Source: Alphaproteobacteria bacterium | GTDB lineage: Bacteria; Pseudomonadota; Alphaproteobacteria; Puniceispirillales; Puniceispirillaceae | Assembly (NCBI GenBank): GCA_011525265.1 | Contig: WTHV01000042.1 | Coordinates: forward strand, 1 to 9,906 | Direction of reading: 5' to 3' | DNA length: 9,906 nt | Part shown: piece by piece, positions 7,151 through 9,906 of the stretch | Layout of the letters: the number at the start of each line of letters is the position of its first letter | How positions within the stretch are numbered: the first letter of the stretch is position 1 | Notes under the pieces: model-generated | Seen by the model: only the letters and a program-made list of their open reading frames with translations | Told to the model about the DNA's origin: nothing | Databases searched by the model: none | Position numbers and translations under genes: made by a program

Positions 7151-7166
7151 GTTCAATTCCTACTCG

Positions 7167-7182
7167 ATTTTATTAATAAAAT
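7167..7182. repeat. Perfect 16-bp AT-only palindrome in the proX-proW gap
   Basis: ATTTTATTAATAAAAT reads the same on both strands. It lies directly against the proX-trailing hairpin and 17 bases before the proW ATG. It could form a second RNA hairpin, or simply reflect AT-rich spacer sequence. Confidence 0.6.
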
Positions 7183-7209
7183 GGGGCCAGCCATATGCTG
7201 GCTAGCCCC
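7183..7209 (-). terminator. Intercistronic hairpin after proX (attenuator or mRNA-stabilising element)
   Basis: GCCAGC (7186-7191) pairs with GCTGGC (7197-7202) around the loop CATAT, and the outer GGG (7183-7185) can pair with CCC (7206-7208) past a 3-base bulge. On the minus strand it follows the proX stop by about 22 bases and is followed by ATTTTATT, not a clean T run. Partial termination or 3'-end protection of proX mRNA, leaving less proWV, is inference. Such elements are common behind binding-protein genes. Confidence 0.6.
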
Positions 7210-7231
7210 TAAATGCATTTCCTAAAGCGGC

Positions 7232-8236
7232 TTATAAACCTGCTTTAATTTTTGCTGCTGCGTCTGCAGATACCCATGTTTTCCATAGGTCTTCATGCTG
7301 CATCAAAAATTCGATAGCTGCATCTTCGCCACCAGCCTGGTTTTCAGTCATGTAGACCAACATACCGTTCATGACTGGGCCAGGGAATACACGCTTGCTC
7401 AAATAGTCGATAGCAACGCCACCTTTTGCCTTGAATGAGTCAGTGATAACTGTGCTCACTGCTGAATGTGTCCATGCAGATGGCTTTGGATCAGCACATT
7501 CTTGCTCAGGCTTCACAATACAGTTGTCCCAGTTGTCTGAGCCACCCCATTCGCCCATGTCAGTTGGTACCATGCCGTACTTACCGATAAGAGCTGTTGG
7601 TGACCAGTAGTAACCGAACCATGCTTCGCCACGCTCAGCAGCTTTTGCCATTGAGCCGTCTAGACCAGCAGCTGAACCTGGGTCAACCAATAGCCAGCCT
7701 TTTGCTTCCATGTCGAATGCACGGTAAAGCTGTGCGTTTGCCAACTGACAACCCCAACCAGCAGGACAGCCAACGAAAGCACCCTTTGATGGGTCTTCTG
7801 GGTGTGGGAACAGATCAGGACGAGCCAATAGCTTGTCAATGTCTGCAACTAGATCAGGATGATCTGCTGCGAATGATGGTGTTACCCACCAGCCTTCACC
7901 AAGCTGTGTGATAGGGCCGTTATTGACCTTATGCAAGCGACCTTCGCCAACAGCTGCCTCTAGTGGCACTGCAACAGCGTTTGTCCATAGCTCACCAGCT
8001 ACATCTGGCTGACCTTTTTCGTTCATTGAAGCGAATGTTGTCATTGTTGCGCCTGGAACAAGCTCAACAGAACAGCCATAACCTTCTTCAAGGATAAGCT
8101 TGTCAACGTTTGCCATCAATTCAGCTGATGCCCAGTTCATCTCGGCAACTTGGATTTCACCACAATCAGCTTTAGCAGCGTTTGACATTGTCATTGCAAC
8201 GCCAATAGCAGCCATGCCCATTAAATACTTTTTCAT
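7232..8236 (-). CDS. proX: Periplasmic glycine betaine-type binding protein (ProX-like)
   Basis: This 334-residue binding protein would deliver glycine betaine or a related quaternary amine to ProWV. ATG 8236 has GGGAGGA ending 4-5 bases upstream, and it starts a signal peptide: KK at 2-3, hydrophobic core 5-17, and AKA (21-23) before the mature Asp24. The three tryptophans that form the betaine-binding aromatic cage of E. coli ProX have counterparts: W84 in GELWTNAV, W161 in GCPAGWGCQ, W211 in FGYYWSPTAL. Six cysteines (25, 55, 157, 163, 239, 247) are all in the mature part; C157-C163 matches the known ProX disulphide. There is no lipobox, so I expect a soluble periplasmic protein. It is the first gene of its operon, opposite to the E. 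coli order V-W-X. Asn and Phe codons are almost all AAC and TTC, which suggests very high expression. Exact substrate (glycine betaine, proline betaine, choline) cannot be fixed from sequence. Confidence 0.94.
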   Translation of the reverse strand: MKKYLMGMAAIGVAMTMSNAAKADCGEIQVAEMNWASAELMANVDKLILEEGYGCSVELVPGATMTTFASMNEKGQPDVAGELWTNAVAVPLEAAVGEGRLHKVNNGPITQLGEGWWVTPSFAADHPDLVADIDKLLARPDLFPHPEDPSKGAFVGCPAGWGCQLANAQLYRAFDMEAKGWLLVDPGSAAGLDGSMAKAAERGEAWFGYYWSPTALIGKYGMVPTDMGEWGGSDNWDNCIVKPEQECADPKPSAWTHSAVSTVITDSFKAKGGVAIDYLSKRVFPGPVMNGMLVYMTENQAGGEDAAIEFLMQHEDLWKTWVSADAAAKIKAGL

Positions 8237-8317
8237 TATTTCCTCCCGTGGAACTATAGTCTTTAAATAAAGCAAGGAATTTTAAGAACAAAATGTCCTC
8301 TTTCCGACTATTAGTGT

Positions 8318-8327
8318 AAACATGTTT
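8318..8327. promoter_or_regulatory. Palindrome AAACATGTTT upstream of proX, possible operator
   Basis: A perfect 10-bp inverted repeat lies about 82 bases upstream of the proX start. Its position in the promoter region of an osmoprotectant operon makes a regulator site plausible, but palindromes of this length also arise by chance in AT-rich DNA. Confidence 0.25.
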
Positions 8328-8430
8328 GGGTAGGGCATGGCAACAGTGTTTCTGAAAAAAACCTTATACTCTCTAAGGAACCCAATTTACACCCATAACC
8401 CAGCCTCTTATAAAAGCCAAATAGGCCTGT

Positions 8431-8461
8431 TTCACATCAGTTCCTTTTATACTTTTACAAT
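8431..8461 (+). promoter_or_regulatory. Candidate promoter for pncA
   Basis: TTCACA (8431-8436) and TACAAT (8456-8461) each match the sigma70 consensus in 5 of 6 positions, but the 19-base spacing is longer than the preferred 17. A start near 8468 would give a leader of about 75 bases holding the small ORF at 8494. Confidence 0.25.
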
Positions 8462-8493
8462 AGGGCACAACATGGCATGAAAGAGGTAATATT

Positions 8494-8523
8494 ATGGCTG
8501 TAATAGCTCGTTTACTGGTTTAA
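8494..8523 (+). CDS. Possible 9-codon leader ORF before pncA
   Basis: ATG 8494 opens a nine-codon frame, MAVIARLLV, ending with TAA at 8521-8523, 19 bases before the pncA ATG and in a different frame. AGAGG (8482-8486) sits 7 bases ahead of it, which is a better ribosome-binding site than the one pncA itself has. The peptide is hydrophobic and has no run of one amino acid, so classical amino-acid attenuation is not indicated. It could couple translation to pncA or be chance. Its length gives no statistical support on its own. Confidence 0.25.
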   Translation: MAVIARLLV

Positions 8524-8542
8524 TTTGTAGAAGTAATGGAAT

Positions 8543-9163
8543 ATGAAAAACGCTAAAGCATTGATTTGTATTGATATTCAGAATGACTTTTGCCCGGGTG
8601 GCGCATTGGCGGTTGCGCAGGGAGATGATATTATCCCTTTGGTTAATCAGATGATGCATACAGCCAAATCAGATGGCCAAGCTGTTATTCTAACGCAAGA
8701 TTGGCACCCCGATAATCATGCAAGTTTTGCAGACAATCATGAAAATGCGCAACCTTTCGACATGGTGGAAATGTCGTATGGTGGGCAAGTTTTATGGCCA
8801 AAACACTGTGTGCAAGGCAGCCAAGGTGCTGCCTTTCATGATATGTTGCACAGTGATTCTGCTGACCTTGTGATACGAAAAGGATTTCGCAAGGAAATTG
8901 ATTCTTATTCAGCCTTTTTTGAAAATGACCAATCAACGCCCACAGGCTTGCATGGTTATTTGCAAGAGCGGGGAATCACAAAGCTGACTATGGTCGGGCT
9001 TGCCACAGATTTTTGTGTAGCCTTCTCAGCCTTAGATGGCGCCAAGCTTGGCTATGATGTCAGTGTTGATCTTGCCGCTTGCCGCGCTATTGATCTTGAT
9101 GGCTCGCTTGCCGCACAATTAGACGCCATGCGCACAGCAGGTATCAGCCTTATTAATCAATAG
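8543..9163 (+). CDS. pncA: Nicotinamidase (isochorismatase-fold amidohydrolase)
   Basis: This cytoplasmic enzyme hydrolyses nicotinamide to nicotinate and ammonia, feeding NAD salvage. The 206-residue protein has the full catalytic triad: D11 in CIDIQNDFCPGGAL, K113 in VIRKGF, and nucleophile C158 in VGLATDFCVAFSA. The metal site D53 and H55 in TQDWHPDNHASF, with H88 in LWPKHCVQGS, is also present. Length and order match E. coli PncA. The start at 8543 is fixed by an in-frame TAA at 8534 with no other start codon between. The ribosome-binding signal is weak (AGAAG at 8529-8533, 9 bases away). Some members also hydrolyse pyrazinamide. The gene stands alone on the plus strand between divergent proX and convergent glpK, so nothing around it explains its regulation. 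Its Asn and Phe codons are mostly AAT and TTT, unlike proX next door. Confidence 0.95.
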   Translation: MKNAKALICIDIQNDFCPGGALAVAQGDDIIPLVNQMMHTAKSDGQAVILTQDWHPDNHASFADNHENAQPFDMVEMSYGGQVLWPKHCVQGSQGAAFHDMLHSDSADLVIRKGFRKEIDSYSAFFENDQSTPTGLHGYLQERGITKLTMVGLATDFCVAFSALDGAKLGYDVSVDLAACRAIDLDGSLAAQLDAMRTAGISLINQ

Positions 9164-9187
9164 GGTCAATCAATAAAGGCAATCAAT
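9155..9187. repeat. Three AATCAAT copies at exact 13-base period across the pncA 3' end
   Basis: AATCAAT occurs at 9155-9161, 9168-9174 and 9181-9187, spaced by AGGGTC and AAAGGC, giving a strict 13-base step. The first copy runs into the pncA stop codon; the other two fill most of the 29-base gap to the glpK stop. The last copy can form a weak 5-bp hairpin with TGATT (9190-9194). No terminator-quality structure is present between these convergent genes. Confidence 0.6.
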
Positions 9188-9192
9188 GCTGA

Positions 9193-9906
9193 TTATGATG
9201 TCAGTGTTCGGCCAATGGCATTATGCCAGCCAGCCATGAGGTGATCTCTATCATCTTGTCCCATTTGCGGACTAAAGCTGGCATCAAGCTGCCACATCTT
9301 TGCCAAATCGGTCAGGTTCGAGGCTTGCCCATCTTGCAGCATCGCAAGCATGGCAACACCTAAGGCTGTGGTCTCTGCCACGACAGGCCTGTCGACACGC
9401 TGCCCCAAGATATCTGACATAAATTGCATCAGCCAATTATTGGCAACCATGCCGCCATCAACTTTGACACCGCTCACAGCCATGCCATCTCCCTCAACAG
9501 CTTTCAGCAAATCAAAAGTCTGGTAGGCAACAGATTCTAGCGCGGCTCTGGCAAAATGGGCAGGCCCTGTATCTCTTGTAATGCCGTAAATCGCCCCTCT
9601 GGCATGGGCATCCCAATGAGGCGCGCCAAGCCCTGTGAGCGCAGGCACCATATAAACCCCCTCATTAGAAGGAAGTGATGAGGCCATAGCCTCACTATCC
9701 TTGGCATGGTCAAGGATTTGTAGCCCATCTCTTAGCCATTGAATAATCGCACCAGAGATAAAAATAGACCCCTCAAGGCCGAAAGTCGTCTCGCCATTCA
9801 CACGGTAGGCAATGGTTGAGAGTAATTTATGCTGAGAATGCAGGCGCTTTGTGCCTGTATTGGCAAGCATGAAACAGCCTGTGCCATAGGTTGATTTAAT
9901 ATCACC
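9193..9906 (-). CDS. glpK: Glycerol kinase, C-terminal half (truncated by window edge)
   Basis: This FGGY-family kinase converts glycerol and ATP to sn-glycerol 3-phosphate in the cytoplasm. The frame is open to the last base; the visible 238 residues are roughly the second half of a ~500-residue enzyme. They begin with GDIKSTYGTGCFML, matching the E. coli GlpK nucleotide-binding segment, and continue with LEGSIFISGAIIQWLRD, VPALTGLGAPHWDAHARGAI and RAALESVAYQT. The FGGY signature-2 region follows (VKVDGGMVANNWLMQFMSDIL), then the conserved ETTALGVAMLA stretch. The high similarity to GlpK, rather than xylulokinase or ribulokinase, makes the substrate call firm. The N-terminal catalytic Asp region and the regulatory loops are partly off the window. 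The gene is convergent with pncA, 29 bases apart. Its operon partners would lie to the right. Confidence 0.94.
   Translation of the reverse strand, partial: GDIKSTYGTGCFMLANTGTKRLHSQHKLLSTIAYRVNGETTFGLEGSIFISGAIIQWLRDGLQILDHAKDSEAMASSLPSNEGVYMVPALTGLGAPHWDAHARGAIYGITRDTGPAHFARAALESVAYQTFDLLKAVEGDGMAVSGVKVDGGMVANNWLMQFMSDILGQRVDRPVVAETTALGVAMLAMLQDGQASNLTDLAKMWQLDASFSPQMGQDDRDHLMAGWHNAIGRTLTS

Larger units (their letters stand above)
8237..8542. other. 306-base divergent intergenic region between proX and pncA
   Basis: This gap carries the start regions of the proXWV operon (leftward) and pncA (rightward). For proX the ribosome-binding site is clear (GGGAGGA on the minus strand, about 8241-8247), but I see no convincing sigma70 promoter. 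A TTGCCA (minus strand, about 8344-8339) has only a poor partner, TACACT, 19 bases on. The spacer between them contains a 10-bp palindrome AAACATGTTT (8318-8327), a candidate operator. For pncA, a promoter candidate and a tiny ORF are listed separately. No tRNA, riboswitch fold or repeat array was recognised. Confidence 0.5.

Noticed and set aside
7597..7911. Open frame of about 104 codons on the plus strand inside proX
   Set aside because: It is a by-product of the strong codon bias of proX on the other strand; no recognisable domain or start signal.
7232..8236. ProX as a lipoprotein because a Cys (C25) lies just after the signal peptide
   Set aside because: The residues before it (AKAD) do not form a lipobox, and A23 gives a normal signal peptidase I site; C25 more likely takes part in a disulphide.
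8237..8275. In-frame start at 8275 that would add 13 residues before the ProX signal peptide
   Set aside because: The added residues would disrupt a normal signal peptide, and the strong GGGAGGA site points to ATG 8236.
8237..8542. Riboswitch or small RNA in the proX-pncA gap
   Set aside because: I could not find a recognised aptamer core, a terminator-type hairpin or an extended pairing scheme in either direction.

Overview
The window is an ordinary-looking, densely packed bacterial chromosome segment. It has nine protein-coding genes of recognisable family (two cut by the window edges), short intergenic gaps, and no RNA gene, CRISPR array, insertion sequence or phage gene that I could find. 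The moderate G+C content (judged by eye), the protein families and the gene style fit a free-living, probably marine, alphaproteobacterium. A SAR116-like lineage is my best guess, but that is inference from style and not a marker-gene assignment.

Region 1 (1-5138) concerns nucleoside and pyrimidine salvage. A plus-strand operon encodes the twin-domain ATPase (5' end off the window) and two permeases of a BMP-type nucleoside ABC importer, followed by cytidine deaminase (cdd). The four genes abut or overlap by a few bases. The substrate-binding lipoprotein expected for such an importer is not in view and probably lies upstream. Convergent with cdd, only 3 bases away, is uracil phosphoribosyltransferase (upp, minus strand). 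Thymidine kinase (tdk, plus strand) diverges from upp across a 103-base promoter region containing a 12-bp palindrome. Together these genes would import nucleosides, deaminate cytidine, recover uracil as UMP and phosphorylate thymidine.

Region 2 (5139-8542) is a minus-strand glycine betaine/proline-type osmoprotectant ABC operon in the order proX-proW-proV. A strong bidirectional terminator separates it from tdk. A hairpin plus an AT-rich palindrome lies between proX and proW, and proX has codon choices typical of a heavily translated gene. A 306-base divergent intergenic region separates proX from pncA. It holds a candidate pncA promoter, a possible 9-codon leader ORF and a 10-bp palindrome.

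Region 3 (8543-9906) holds nicotinamidase (pncA, plus strand; NAD salvage) and, convergent with it, the C-terminal half of glycerol kinase (glpK, minus strand), which runs off the right edge. A 13-base-period triple repeat spans their junction.

I did not find an unmistakable new system. The observations most worth checking are the possible leader peptide before pncA, the proX/proW intercistronic structure with the codon-bias contrast, and the palindrome between upp and tdk.
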